Below are positions 8,307 through 15,641 of a stretch of 20,003 nt of DNA, piece by piece. Made by a program: the position numbers and the translations under genes. Location: NCBI GenBank assembly GCA_024278035.1, contig JAJRUA010000199.1, positions 1 through 20,003 of the forward strand, given 5' to 3'. The stretch's first letter is position 1. The number at the start of each line of letters is the position of its first letter. The notes under the pieces are model-generated. The model saw only the letters and a program-made list of their open reading frames with translations. It ran no database searches and was not told the DNA's origin. This DNA comes from Planctomycetota bacterium. Its GTDB lineage: Bacteria > Planctomycetota > Planctomycetia > Pirellulales > Lacipirellulaceae.

Positions 8307-8366
8307 CAAAGGTAGAGGGGGAAAGGCCGAAGGGGGAAGAAGTGAACGAGAGAAAACGGTTGCATA

Positions 8367-8432
8367 AAAAAGAGGCGTGAGTCGTAAAAAGAGGCGTGAG
8401 CCGTGGCGTCCTCGCCCACGGAGACTCGCCTC
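8367..8432. repeat. Tandem 19-bp repeat and imperfect palindrome between fadB and fadA
   Basis: Two adjacent 19-base units (AAAAAGAGGCGTGAGTCGT at 8367-8385 and the same with one change at 8386-8404) are followed by an imperfect palindrome at 8391-8432 whose core is CCGTGG (8401-8406) against CCACGG (8416-8421), flanked by GAGGCG and CGCCTC. It lies in the intercistronic space. It could reduce read-through or protect the fadB mRNA end; it could also simply be a dispersed element. Confidence 0.65.
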
Positions 8433-8435
8433 AAC

Positions 8436-10688
8436 CTACCCATAAAACTTTTGTCCTGTTTTAGCATGTTTCAACAACATTTCCGTAGGCTCAAATCGCT
8501 TGCCGAGCGAAACAAGTGGCTCCAACCGCTGGACAATTTCCGCTGCCCCAAGCGTATCGGCCCAGTGGAACAAGCCTCCCCGATGCGGCGGAAAGCCAAT
8601 GCCATAGATGAGCGCCAAATCAACGTCACGCACATCGTCCACAATGCCTTCTTCAACCGCCCGCGTCGCCTCGACCAACATCGGCAACAAGAGACGGTCT
8701 GTCATGGAGACCTCTGCCGATGCCTTGCCCTTCTCCCTTGCTTCTTCTTCCTTAACAAAAGAGGCCGCCTCCTCGCTTGGCACGGGGCGAGGCGGCTTGC
8801 CTCGCTTCGCGGGGGGGTAATCATAAAACCCTTTGCCATTCTTTTGGCCCCGACGCTCCGCTTCTACCAATCGCTCAAGAATCGGGGCTGCCACAACACG
8901 GTCGGCGAACGCCTCCAGCATCACCCGCCCAGCATGGACACACGTATCAAGCCCCACCACGTCGGATAATTCTAAGGGCCCCATCGGCATTCCAAATGCC
9001 TTGGCCGTTTTGTCGATTTTCTTGAAGGGAACCCCTTCGTTGGCCAACAGCGCCGCCTCGTTCATGTAGGGAAGCAACAGCCGGTTGACTAAAAAACCGG
9101 GCCCATCGTTCACCGTGACGGGCGTCTTGCCCAAACGGCGGGCGTAGGCGGTCATCGCTTCGACCGTGGCATCGCTCGTTTTTTCGCCCCGAATCACTTC
9201 CACCAACGGCATTTTTCGGACCGGATTGAAAAAATGCAGGCCACAGAACCGGTCGGGGCGTTTGAGTCCTTCGGCGAGCGTCGTAATAGGGATGGTCGAA
9301 GTATTGCTACAAAGGATCGTCGACTCCGCGGCATGGGGTTCCAACTCGGCGAAGAGTTTTTTCTTGATACTAGCGTTCTCGATAATCGCTTCAATCACCA
9401 CGTCGGCCTTGGCAAGCCGTGTCGCATCGGTCTCGCCATCGATCCTCGTTGCCCGTTCGATCGCCAAATCAGCATCGGTCGATCGGGTCGCTTTGTTGAA
9501 CGAAGCCTCACGAATCACCTCTCCGATGCCCGCGGCAAGAGCTTCTTCACGAGCATCGCTAAGCAAGACGCGAATCCCTCGTTTCAAGTTGGCTGCTGCA
9601 ATTCCCTGCCCCATAATTCCGGCACCAATCACCGCCGCTTTCTTTATTTTTTGCCCGCCGCTTGGCGAAGCCCCACTGCTCTTCTTTGCTCGATCGGTTA
9701 AGAAAAAGACATTCAGCAGCGCCCGATTCACCGGCGAACCAAACAGGGGCGCAAACGCTTCCGACTCGGCTTGGCAAGCTTCCGCCAAATCAAGCTGCGA
9801 TGCTTCTAGCATCAATTCCAACGCTGCCATCGGTGCCGGATAAAAGCCTTTGGTCTTTTGTTGGATCATGGCACTGGCCGTGGCGCCAAGGAAACCAAGC
9901 TCTGTTTCGCTCATCGCAATCGGTTGGGACCATCGCTTGCGGTCACGCTTCCATTGGCCCGAGGATCGCTCCGCTTCGATCATCCGGAGGGCCGCTCGAA
10001 TGAGGGGCGAATCCGTTGTCTCCCCCCCGCTTAAAGGGTTTCCGACCTCAACCACATCTTCCGCTAAGCCCAACTTGTACGCTTCGCGCGCACCGATGTT
10101 CTCGCCACCGGTTATCAATTCCACGGCATTCGACAGGCCAATCATTCGTGACGTTCGGGCCGTTCCCCCCCAGCCGGGGAAGAGGCCCAGCTTGACTTCA
10201 GGAAAACCCAATTGCGTCTTCGGCGTATCGGCAAGAATACGGCGATCGCACCAAACGGCCAGTTCTGCCCCGCCGCCGACGCAGACGCCATCAATAGCCG
10301 CAATCGTGAGGTAATCCGAAGTCGACAAACGCGCAAGCAATTTTTGTCCGCGACGACTGATGGCAATCACCTCGTCGCTCGGCTGCCCTAAGCCAGCAAC
10401 GAACTCCGTGAGGTCTGCCCCCGCGATAAAGACGCCCGGCTTTGCCGAAACGATCACCAGGCCGACAACGTCCTTTTCCGCATCAATTTCGTTGAGTCGA
10501 TTCTCGATCTCTTGGAGCCTAGAAGCCGAGAGCAAGTTGGCTGACTTGCCGGGCTGGTCGAGCGTGAGGATCGCGACACGCCCCTCGGGGTTCTTTCCCG
10601 CAGCCCCCTCCCCGCCCATCGAAACGCCCGTCGAGACCCAGTCGAGTCGAGTCGCGGCCTCTGCCGAATTGGTTGCGTTCTGTACCAT
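8436..10688 (-). CDS. fadB: Enoyl-CoA hydratase / 3-hydroxyacyl-CoA dehydrogenase fusion (FadB/FadJ-like)
   Basis: 750 residues, matching FadB/FadJ (about 715-730). It carries out the hydration and NAD-dependent oxidation steps of fatty-acid beta-oxidation, passing product to FadA. The N-terminal crotonase domain has the oxyanion-hole stretch KPGVFIAGADL (83-93) and both catalytic glutamates, Glu142 in GGGAELAV and Glu164 in GFPEVKLGLFPGWGG. The dehydrogenase domain has GAGIMGQG (355-362), catalytic His485 in LHFFNPV and Glu497 in LVEVI. The C-terminal domains include NDGPGFLVNRLLLPYMNEA and YGIGFPPHRGGLFHWAD. The ATG at 10688 gives a slightly long N-terminus (about 35 residues before the first strand). 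It is divergent from the DUF4430 gene and upstream of fadA. The split between FadB-type and FadJ-type cannot be settled by eye. Confidence 0.93.
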   Translation of the reverse strand: MVQNATNSAEAATRLDWVSTGVSMGGEGAAGKNPEGRVAILTLDQPGKSANLLSASRLQEIENRLNEIDAEKDVVGLVIVSAKPGVFIAGADLTEFVAGLGQPSDEVIAISRRGQKLLARLSTSDYLTIAAIDGVCVGGGAELAVWCDRRILADTPKTQLGFPEVKLGLFPGWGGTARTSRMIGLSNAVELITGGENIGAREAYKLGLAEDVVEVGNPLSGGETTDSPLIRAALRMIEAERSSGQWKRDRKRWSQPIAMSETELGFLGATASAMIQQKTKGFYPAPMAALELMLEASQLDLAEACQAESEAFAPLFGSPVNRALLNVFFLTDRAKKSSGASPSGGQKIKKAAVIGAGIMGQGIAAANLKRGIRVLLSDAREEALAAGIGEVIREASFNKATRSTDADLAIERATRIDGETDATRLAKADVVIEAIIENASIKKKLFAELEPHAAESTILCSNTSTIPITTLAEGLKRPDRFCGLHFFNPVRKMPLVEVIRGEKTSDATVEAMTAYARRLGKTPVTVNDGPGFLVNRLLLPYMNEAALLANEGVPFKKIDKTAKAFGMPMGPLELSDVVGLDTCVHAGRVMLEAFADRVVAAPILERLVEAERRGQKNGKGFYDYPPAKRGKPPRPVPSEEAASFVKEEEAREKGKASAEVSMTDRLLLPMLVEATRAVEEGIVDDVRDVDLALIYGIGFPPHRGGLFHWADTLGAAEIVQRLEPLVSLGKRFEPTEMLLKHAKTGQKFYG

Positions 10689-10754
10689 CCGCCCCTTCCT
10701 CTCGATTGCCTAGCAAAATTGGATAGGCTCTTAACTTTTGTGAGCCCGTCTGTT

Positions 10755-10760
10755 TAGAAT
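10755..10760 (+). promoter_or_regulatory. Possible -10 element before the DUF4430 gene
   Basis: TAGAAT lies 35 bases before the proposed TTG start codon at 10796, inside the 107-base divergent interval (10689-10795). TTGTGA is upstream but only 11 bases away, too close for a normal -35. Weak assignment. Confidence 0.3.
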
Positions 10761-10795
10761 CGTACCTTTCTCCGCTCTCTACGGGCAGGCCGACT

Positions 10796-11296
10796 TTGAA
10801 CTCTTGCGCCGATCCTCCTCCTTTCGATGCCCCTTCGCTAGAGCCTCACAAAGTCGATTGGCGGTTGATCGTTGTGTTATTGGGGGTGCTCGCGCTCGTG
10901 GCGTTTTGTCGTCCTGCGAGACAACACCATGGCGGGGGCAGGCCCGTGCTACTTACGGGAGAGGGCTCCCAGGGGTTCGTAACGCTTGAACTGAAGCCCA
11001 CCGAAGACCAGCCGCCCCTGGGCTCGGCAACGACGGAGATCCCCTGGCAGGCGGGGATGACGGTCTACGATGCGACGCTCCAGGCGGGGAGGACAAAGCC
11101 AAAGGATTGGCAAAGCCGATGGCAGGGAACGGGGGAAATGGTTTTTTTGCTCGAATTGGGCCGAATCACCAATCAAGGAGCCGATGGACTCAACTGGCTC
11201 TTTGAGATCAACGAAAAGCGAATCGACCGAGGCGCAGGGGCCCAAACCCTTGAATCGGGCGATCGCCTTCTCTGGAAAATGGGAAAATACGAGTGA
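10796..11296 (+). CDS. Membrane-anchored DUF4430 (transcobalamin C-terminal-like) protein
   Basis: 166 residues. The start is a TTG because there is no ATG before the membrane segment; the first in-frame ATG is deep inside the domain. One transmembrane or uncleaved signal segment (LIVVLLGVLALVAFC, about 24-38) is followed by an exported domain. From residue 60 the order is beta-strand VTLELKP, PWQAGMTVYDATLQAG, MVFLLELGRI, DGLNWLFEINEKRIDRGAG and LESGDRLLWKMGKYE. This matches DUF4430, a beta-grasp domain also forming the C-terminal half of vertebrate cobalamin carriers. The domain may therefore bind a ligand outside the membrane, but that is inference. A DUF6580 putative transporter gene follows on the same strand after 188 bases. 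A palindromic repeat lies between them. Confidence 0.7.
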   Translation: MNSCADPPPFDAPSLEPHKVDWRLIVVLLGVLALVAFCRPARQHHGGGRPVLLTGEGSQGFVTLELKPTEDQPPLGSATTEIPWQAGMTVYDATLQAGRTKPKDWQSRWQGTGEMVFLLELGRITNQGADGLNWLFEINEKRIDRGAGAQTLESGDRLLWKMGKYE

Positions 11297-11327
11297 TTTT
11301 CTTTTTTTAGCCCCGCGTCACCTTTGA

Positions 11328-11356
11328 TTAGCCTCGGGTCACTGACCCGGGGCTAA
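11328..11356. repeat. Palindrome family 2, copy 1
   Basis: A 13-base arm TTAGCCTCGGGTC (11328-11340), loop ACT, and arm GACCCGGGGCTAA (11344-11356), one mismatch. A near-identical element lies at 18423-18451, and both copies are followed by GGTCA and then ACCCCGG. It is 31 bases past the DUF4430 stop codon and could act as a terminator or attenuator before the DUF6580 gene, but no T-tract follows. Confidence 0.7.
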
Positions 11357-11484
11357 ATGGTCACCACTACCCCGGGGCATAATGGCCCGGCGCAATTCTG
11401 CTCTCTCGTTTTGCTGGCAAATTTTGCTATTCTGGTCCGTTGCTGATCTCCCATCACCCCATCTACGCCGTCCGGGTCCTTTCT

Positions 11485-12075
11485 ATGCCAACCGATCGTA
11501 ACCGCCTTGTTGATGCCGCCGTTTTCTGCCTCTTGGTCGCGATTGGTGTTGCTGGGCGCTGGGGACAGCCCGAGTACTGCGTCACCCCGATTGCCGCGAT
11601 TGGCCTCTTCGCCGGCTACTACTTCGGACGCGTCGGCATCGGCCTGCTGGTACCGTTGGTCGCGATGGCCGTTTCGGATTGGGCGTTGCCCAGCTATGAG
11701 TACCTTGCCGTACACGTCGCCGTTTATGGGGCGATGGCTGCCCCTGCCTTGCTGGGCCGCCTGATGCGACGGCCGATTGGTTCACGATTGGCGGGAGCCG
11801 CTCGGCTGGCGACTTGTGCCGCTGCCCCGGCACTCTTGTTCTTCTTCACCACCAATACCACCCTCTGGCTAGTCGGCTCGCTCTACGAGAAGACGCCTAC
11901 GGGCCTCGCTCAGTGCTACACGGCTGCGATCCCCTTCCTACGGCAAATGGTGGCGGGTGATTGGGCCTACACCGCTTTGCTCTTCGGAGCCGCCCTGGCG
12001 GTGGGCTCTTATTCACTCACCGGCTTACCGTCGAACTCCGGCAGTCGCTCTGCCGAGCAATTGACGCAGGGCTAA
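11485..12075 (+). CDS. DUF6580 family multi-pass membrane protein, putative transporter component
   Basis: 196 residues from the ATG at 11485 (MPTDRNRLVDAAVF); a TTG 45 bases upstream is the longer alternative. Five or six hydrophobic segments are seen, about 10-24, 33-48, 52-66, 75-92, 105-130 and 160-178. Family features include TPIAAIGLFAGYYFG followed by LVPLVAMAVSDW, then FFFTTNTTLWLVGS, and GLAQCYTAAIPFLRQM. I recognise this pattern as the DUF6580 'putative transport' family, whose small hydrophobic fold resembles ECF-transporter S components. The substrate is unknown. It follows a DUF4430 gene on the same strand. No ATPase or EcfT gene is in the window, so any energising module would have to be elsewhere. 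Confidence 0.75.
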   Translation: MPTDRNRLVDAAVFCLLVAIGVAGRWGQPEYCVTPIAAIGLFAGYYFGRVGIGLLVPLVAMAVSDWALPSYEYLAVHVAVYGAMAAPALLGRLMRRPIGSRLAGAARLATCAAAPALLFFFTTNTTLWLVGSLYEKTPTGLAQCYTAAIPFLRQMVAGDWAYTALLFGAALAVGSYSLTGLPSNSGSRSAEQLTQG

Positions 12076-12117
12076 CCATGACAGGGGCCCCGCAACAGGG
12101 CTAGCCGCGATAGGGGG

Positions 12118-13416
12118 CTAAAGGCCAAGGTCGTCGGCATCCGCTTGGGCATCGCCGTCGCCGGTTGCCTCGGCAATGGCGTCGGCCATTCTCTTGATCG
12201 AGTCGGCAACATTCAGATCGATCATCTCTTTGTCGATGATATCGCGTATCACTTGGCCGAGCGCTTGGTCGATGGCGGCTAGCCTTTCTTGGTCGGGGCC
12301 CTTCGCCTGGGCAGCGACGGCCTGAATCCCCTTCTGGAGGTTGGTGAACAGCGCCAGGACTTCTCTCCGTTCCATGACGAGTCGCCCTTCTTCCTCACGG
12401 TAACGTCGGGCTGTCTTTTTGCGGCTTGGGCTCGTGCTCCGGTTCCGTCCGCCACGAAGTTGTAGTTCCTCAAACTCCTCTGCCGAGGCACGCTCCGCCT
12501 CTCCAACACTAGAAGTGAGCGAGAGGATCGCCTTGATTACCGAGGTCGCCCTAATACTTCCAGGCTCAGCTTTCAGCTCCTTTAACATTCCAGCCATAGC
12601 AACGCGCGTCTCGGTCGCAATCCTCTCGTCCGCCACACGTTTGCCGATCGCCTTAAAATACGCCCCGTTGGGGCCTGCCGTCCCAAGGTTTGCCAGGGCA
12701 CGACTCGCCTTCCGATAGATCCAGTCGCGAACGTCCTTGTCGTACTCCCCTGCCAGTTTGTCCGTGGTCACCAAACGCCCTAACGTTTTGACCGTTAAGG
12801 CTTGGTTCTGCTTCGGCAGCTTAGAATAAAATCGCGTATGCCTTTCTAAACCGACCAGTGCTGTTGCCAGCATGAACTGCGGAATCCTAGCCTCTCTCCC
12901 GGCTGTAGAAATCACTCTACAAAGCAACTCGTTCGCCTCGGCGTCGGGCGTGGGCTCGCCACTCTCGCCGGTATAGACGCTATCAAGCTGGCCGAGTATC
13001 AGAAGCGCATTGAGCTTGACGGAGGGATGGTAACCCCTCTTAAACACAATTCGCTTTGCAAACTCCTTGGCTTTACCGCTAAGGTAAGTCTGCGTTGCCC
13101 CATTGGCCGGATAGAGGAATTGCTTAAAAAGCTCGACACGTTTCTTTTCGATCTTACCGAGCGCCTCCGGCGTACTTTGCGTCATCGAGGGAAAGAAGTA
13201 TTCCTCGAAATACGCCTGAAAGGCTTGCCGGGCGGCAGGGTCTGGCGAAGGGTTTTTAACGAAGCGTTTGGCGATCGCTCCCTGCCGCGACAGGCTTTTA
13301 TTGACCTCGTCCGAACGGTAGGACTGAGCAAAGGCTAAGTCGGTAGCCGACAACGTGATTGCTGTCATCGTAAACGCGAGAATCGAACAACGAATCAAAC
13401 GAAAGCAGGGCAGCAT
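12118..13416 (-). CDS. Secreted alpha-helical protein, function unknown
   Basis: 432 residues from the ATG at 13416, with GGAG 10 bases upstream; a GTG at 13473 is an alternative. A signal peptide is clear (FRLIRCSILAFTMTAITLSA, cleavage expected after AFA before QSYRSDEV). The rest is charged and mostly helical. Stretches such as VKLNALLILGQLDS, PQFMLATALVGLERH, YRKASRALANLGTAG and ATETRVAMAGMLKELKA look like irregular HEAT/ARM-type helical pairs. Residues near 345-365 are basic and Ser-rich (RGGRNRSTSPSRKKTARR), and the C-terminus is acidic (EATGDGDAQADADDLGL). No catalytic motif was recognised. The gene stands alone downstream of the FliL-like pair, 394 bases away. Confidence 0.75.
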   Translation of the reverse strand: MLPCFRLIRCSILAFTMTAITLSATDLAFAQSYRSDEVNKSLSRQGAIAKRFVKNPSPDPAARQAFQAYFEEYFFPSMTQSTPEALGKIEKKRVELFKQFLYPANGATQTYLSGKAKEFAKRIVFKRGYHPSVKLNALLILGQLDSVYTGESGEPTPDAEANELLCRVISTAGREARIPQFMLATALVGLERHTRFYSKLPKQNQALTVKTLGRLVTTDKLAGEYDKDVRDWIYRKASRALANLGTAGPNGAYFKAIGKRVADERIATETRVAMAGMLKELKAEPGSIRATSVIKAILSLTSSVGEAERASAEEFEELQLRGGRNRSTSPSRKKTARRYREEEGRLVMERREVLALFTNLQKGIQAVAAQAKGPDQERLAAIDQALGQVIRDIIDKEMIDLNVADSIKRMADAIAEATGDGDAQADADDLGL

Positions 13417-13555
13417 CGCCAGGGGGCTCCAGAGCGTGTGTGGGGGGCATAAATGGGGCTGAGGAGCATTCACGGCTCCGATCTCTCCCTATCTTAACCA
13501 CCCACACTAGCTACATTCCGAGTAAAGTGTCAAGTTTCGGCCTGTTCCCTCTCTG

Positions 13556-13697
13556 GGAGAACGGCAAAGTAGAAGAAATAATCGATTCCGTTTTTAGCCG
13601 CAGAGAACGCAGAGGACTCCGAGGTACTGAAATGCAAGGCTTCTCCGTGATTTCGGTAGCTTGGTTTTTTCCGTAGAAAAAGACTTTGCCGTTCTCC
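13556..13697. repeat. 142-bp segment bounded by perfect 15-bp inverted repeats
   Basis: GGAGAACGGCAAAGT at 13556-13570 is matched perfectly by ACTTTGCCGTTCTCC at 13683-13697. The 112 bases inside are non-coding and include a CGCAGAG-type repeat fragment. The layout resembles a MITE-like element, though no target-site duplication was seen. Confidence 0.55.
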
Positions 13698-13699
13698 TC

Positions 13700-13758
13700 T
13701 AGCCGCAGGCGGAAGCCGCGGCCCCGCCTTGAAAAACCGCGGCTTCCGCCTGCGGCTA
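13700..13758. repeat. Palindrome family 1, second copy
   Basis: A perfect 22-bp stem: TAGCCGCAGGCGGAAGCCGC then GG (13700-13721) against 13737-13758, with a 15-base loop. The first 19 bases equal those of the hairpin at 5760. It abuts the 142-bp inverted-repeat segment. Confidence 0.8.
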
Positions 13759-13779
13759 CCATCGCTCTTACGAAAATAC

Positions 13780-13798
13780 GCCCCGTCGGAGACGGGGC
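13780..13798 (-). terminator. Intrinsic terminator-like hairpin after the FliL-like pair
   Basis: GCCCCGTC (13780-13787), loop GGA, GACGGGGC (13791-13798), perfect 8-bp stem starting 13 bases past the stop codon at 13811. In the minus direction it is followed by TATTTT; in the plus direction by ATTTTGTTTTT. It probably ends the minus-strand operon. Confidence 0.6.
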
Positions 13799-13810
13799 AG
13801 ATTTTGTTTT

Positions 13811-14293
13811 TCAATCGATAAAGAACTCAAATCGACGGAAGTGAAGATGCTCTATCTTGAGCTGGGACACCCCCCGACGCAGACGTAAGAGCATCCGCAG
13901 TTTAAGTCGGCTGAGGCTCGGTTCTTGGAAATCGTGCGTATCACTCAGGCGGATTGCGGTAAGAATCGTATCACGAACGCGGCTTTGGTGGCGAGCAAGC
14001 AGGGCTGCGAAATCCTTTTCATTTTCCGGTGCGACGGAGGCGTAAAGCGAGAAACTAATCCGCGTTTTAGCATTCTCCGATTCATGGCGATCGCGAATAA
14101 AGAATTCGCCCAGCAGAAGGCCGACAGGCCCCTCTTTTTTCGCTACCTCTTTGTCCTCTTCAAGCTGAGCTGTCTTGGGCGAGGCATTGGGCTTTGCCAA
14201 GACGGGCTGCGCCCCCATCGCCACGCTGAGGCCAAGCAAAAGGGCCAACGCACGTAATCCGGAAAAAATACGATAAAAGACTTGTTGTTGCAT
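13811..14293 (-). CDS. Secreted FliL-like protein
   Basis: 160 residues. An N-terminal signal peptide (FSGLRALALLLGLSVAMG, cleavage expected after VLA near residue 33) gives a soluble periplasmic protein. After a Lys/Glu-rich linker comes GLLLGEFFIRD, ISFSLYASV, and a C-terminal half RVRDTILTAIRLSD...LSRLKLRMLLRLRRGV..LKIEHLHFRRFEFFID. The order of strand, long helix with RxRDxIL, helix, and final strand ending in F-x-F/V is that of the FliL C-terminal domain, which surrounds or stabilises flagellar stators. There is no N-terminal membrane anchor as in classical FliL. The start ATG overlaps the stop of the upstream lipoprotein gene by one base (TGATG), so the two are translationally coupled. 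No flagellar gene is nearby, so a non-flagellar role is likely. Homology is by eye. Confidence 0.65.
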   Translation of the reverse strand: MQQQVFYRIFSGLRALALLLGLSVAMGAQPVLAKPNASPKTAQLEEDKEVAKKEGPVGLLLGEFFIRDRHESENAKTRISFSLYASVAPENEKDFAALLARHQSRVRDTILTAIRLSDTHDFQEPSLSRLKLRMLLRLRRGVSQLKIEHLHFRRFEFFID

Positions 14294-14772
14294 CAGAGAG
14301 GATCAATCACTTTGTGAGGAATTGCCATTCGTCGTACCACCGTACCGCCCAAGAGTGGCTGGATGGCATCGAGTAAATGCGCTTTGAGTGTGGACCATTC
14401 CGACTCCAAAATATCGTCGCGCGACGTGTTACGACAGACACGCATCACCTCGTCACGAATTTTGCCAGCGTGCCGTTTCATGAGATGCCGTACACTCGCT
14501 TCGTGCTTTGGCAGCACGACGGCGACGAGCTTAAAATCAAGCTGGATCAGATTGTCGATCTCGATCTTCTCAGCCGAATCGTCAAGAACCAAGGGAATGG
14601 GGACAACAAATCGGCCTATCTCAATCTCTACTAACTCCTCCCGAGACGGCAGACGACTAATTTCATCAAACGCATTCGTTCCCTTTTCTGAGGAGCCGCA
14701 CCCCGGGAGCAACAGCGCAATACACACGATTATTGATGTCTGCGCTAGCAACTTTACTCTCCGTATCTCCAT
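14293..14772 (-). CDS. FliL-like lipoprotein
   Basis: 159 residues from the ATG at 14772 (MEIRRVKLLAQTSIIV). This start is chosen because it opens a lipoprotein signal peptide with lipobox LPGC (Cys25); the frame stays open upstream to 14973, but that part covers a dispersed repeat. The mature protein has LVEIEIGRFVVPIPL, IDNLIQLDFKLVAVVLP, and a C-terminal half KIRDEVMRVCRNTSRDDILE...LKAHLLDAIQPLLGG.VVRRMAIPHKVIDPL. This follows the FliL C-terminal pattern: strand, RDxV/IL helix, 'S-x-x-D-I-L' turn, amphipathic helix, last strand. The gene overlaps the next FliL-like gene by one base. Probably attached to a membrane facing the periplasm. No strong Shine-Dalgarno site is seen. Confidence 0.65.
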   Translation of the reverse strand: MEIRRVKLLAQTSIIVCIALLLPGCGSSEKGTNAFDEISRLPSREELVEIEIGRFVVPIPLVLDDSAEKIEIDNLIQLDFKLVAVVLPKHEASVRHLMKRHAGKIRDEVMRVCRNTSRDDILESEWSTLKAHLLDAIQPLLGGTVVRRMAIPHKVIDPL

Positions 14773-15130
14773 CTGTCGGCTAAAACCGGCCTTCCGATGG
14801 TCGGCCTGCCGCTTGGCTCGCGCAGGACTTAATAAGTGCTTACACCAAAATCTCCCTGAAGGCATCCGGTGGCCCGAAGTACCGGGTGATTTGGGGACAT
14901 GCCGTAAGCAGCCAGTACGGGACACACCGAGAGCGGGTTGTCGATCGACCGATGGTAAGGTGGGGTGATTCATAGGGCGGGCTTATCCACCACAAGCCTA
15001 TCTCTCAATTCCTGCCGCGGCGGGACGCCAGTTATGACGTAGAGTTGCTACAACGGCTCAGTAGCAGCCGATCAGTTTCGATCCCATCGATTGCAACGGT
15101 AATTCCGGCGGTCCCGCCGCCCCTCCTGCG
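14773..15130. other. Divergent interval between FliL-like genes
   Basis: A 358-base gap between the divergent starts at 14772 and 15131. It contains a dispersed repeat copy (14862-14909) and a small GGCGG/CCGCC hairpin at 15107-15118. I see no convincing promoter, RNA gene or short coding frame. Confidence 0.5.
14862..14909. repeat. GTS-H repeat, intergenic copy
   Basis: About 48 bases that align without gaps to 16649-16696 inside the anti-sigma-like gene (roughly three quarters identical, with differences mostly transitions). Shared blocks include CCGAAGTACC and GGGGAC. On the minus strand the frame reads LRHVPKSPGTSGHRMPSG, compared with LQHVPQPSGTSDHQTPSE in the gene. Confidence 0.6.
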
Positions 15131-15586
15131 ATGACGCAATCCACAAGCCACTACCGACGGACCACGATAGGCGTCGCCTGCTGGGCCGCTATGGGCTTTT
15201 TCACGGGTTGTTACGACAGCGAACTGCTCATTCAACGCGCCCAAGACAAAGCGATCCGCGCTCGTCTGGAAGAGATCGATCTAGGGACCTTTCGGGTCAC
15301 CTTACCACGAAATCCGATCACTTCGGACATGACGGAAATCGATGTACACATGTTTGGGCAAATGCCCCACTACAAAATCCCTGATGCGGAGCAAGAGCTA
15401 GAAGAGAAGGCCTATCTACTACAAGACCGAACGCTTGCCAAACTGCGTGAATTCGACCAACGGGACTTGGTCGATCCGGATCTAAAAAAACTACGCGCCG
15501 AACTTTTGGCAACGGTCAACAGCGTGCTTGACGAACCGGCAGTCGATTCGGTCGGTTTTTACAGTATGCGATTCATTCGCCATTAG
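15131..15586 (+). CDS. FliL-like protein, probable lipoprotein
   Basis: 151 residues from the ATG at 15131. The N-terminus has basic residues (HYRRT), a hydrophobic stretch and FFTGC at Cys27, a weak lipobox with Phe at -3. The mature part reads RLEEIDLGTFRVTLP, then EIDVHMFGQMPHYKI, then LLQDRTLAKLREFDQRDLVDP..LKKLRAELLATVNSVLDEPAVDSVGFYSMRFIRH. Its C-terminal half (R-D-x-x-L helix, 'D-L-V-D-P' turn, amphipathic helix ending N-x-V-L, final strand with F-I) is the closest of the three to the FliL domain. It is divergent from the two minus-strand FliL-like genes and convergent with the anti-sigma-like gene, 55 bases away. Role unknown. Confidence 0.65.
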   Translation: MTQSTSHYRRTTIGVACWAAMGFFTGCYDSELLIQRAQDKAIRARLEEIDLGTFRVTLPRNPITSDMTEIDVHMFGQMPHYKIPDAEQELEEKAYLLQDRTLAKLREFDQRDLVDPDLKKLRAELLATVNSVLDEPAVDSVGFYSMRFIRH

Positions 15587-15641
15587 CAGCCTGCCCGAAA
15601 AATAGGGCTGGCTCCGAGCCCATGCAAGAAAACCTCGGACT

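Larger units (their letters stand above)
13417..13810. other. Gene-free interval packed with repeats
   Basis: This interval between two minus-strand genes shows no credible coding frame. From left to right it holds one arm of a 15-bp inverted repeat (13556-13570), a CGCAGAG-type repeat fragment (13594-13625), the second arm (13683-13697), a family-1 palindrome (13700-13758) and a GC-rich hairpin (13780-13798). Confidence 0.7.

Noticed and set aside
8367..8404. CRISPR-like direct repeats
   Set aside because: Only two adjacent 19-base units with no spacers.
14773..14973. 67-residue N-terminal extension of the FliL-like lipoprotein
   Set aside because: It would bury the lipoprotein signal peptide inside the protein, and part of it is a dispersed repeat.
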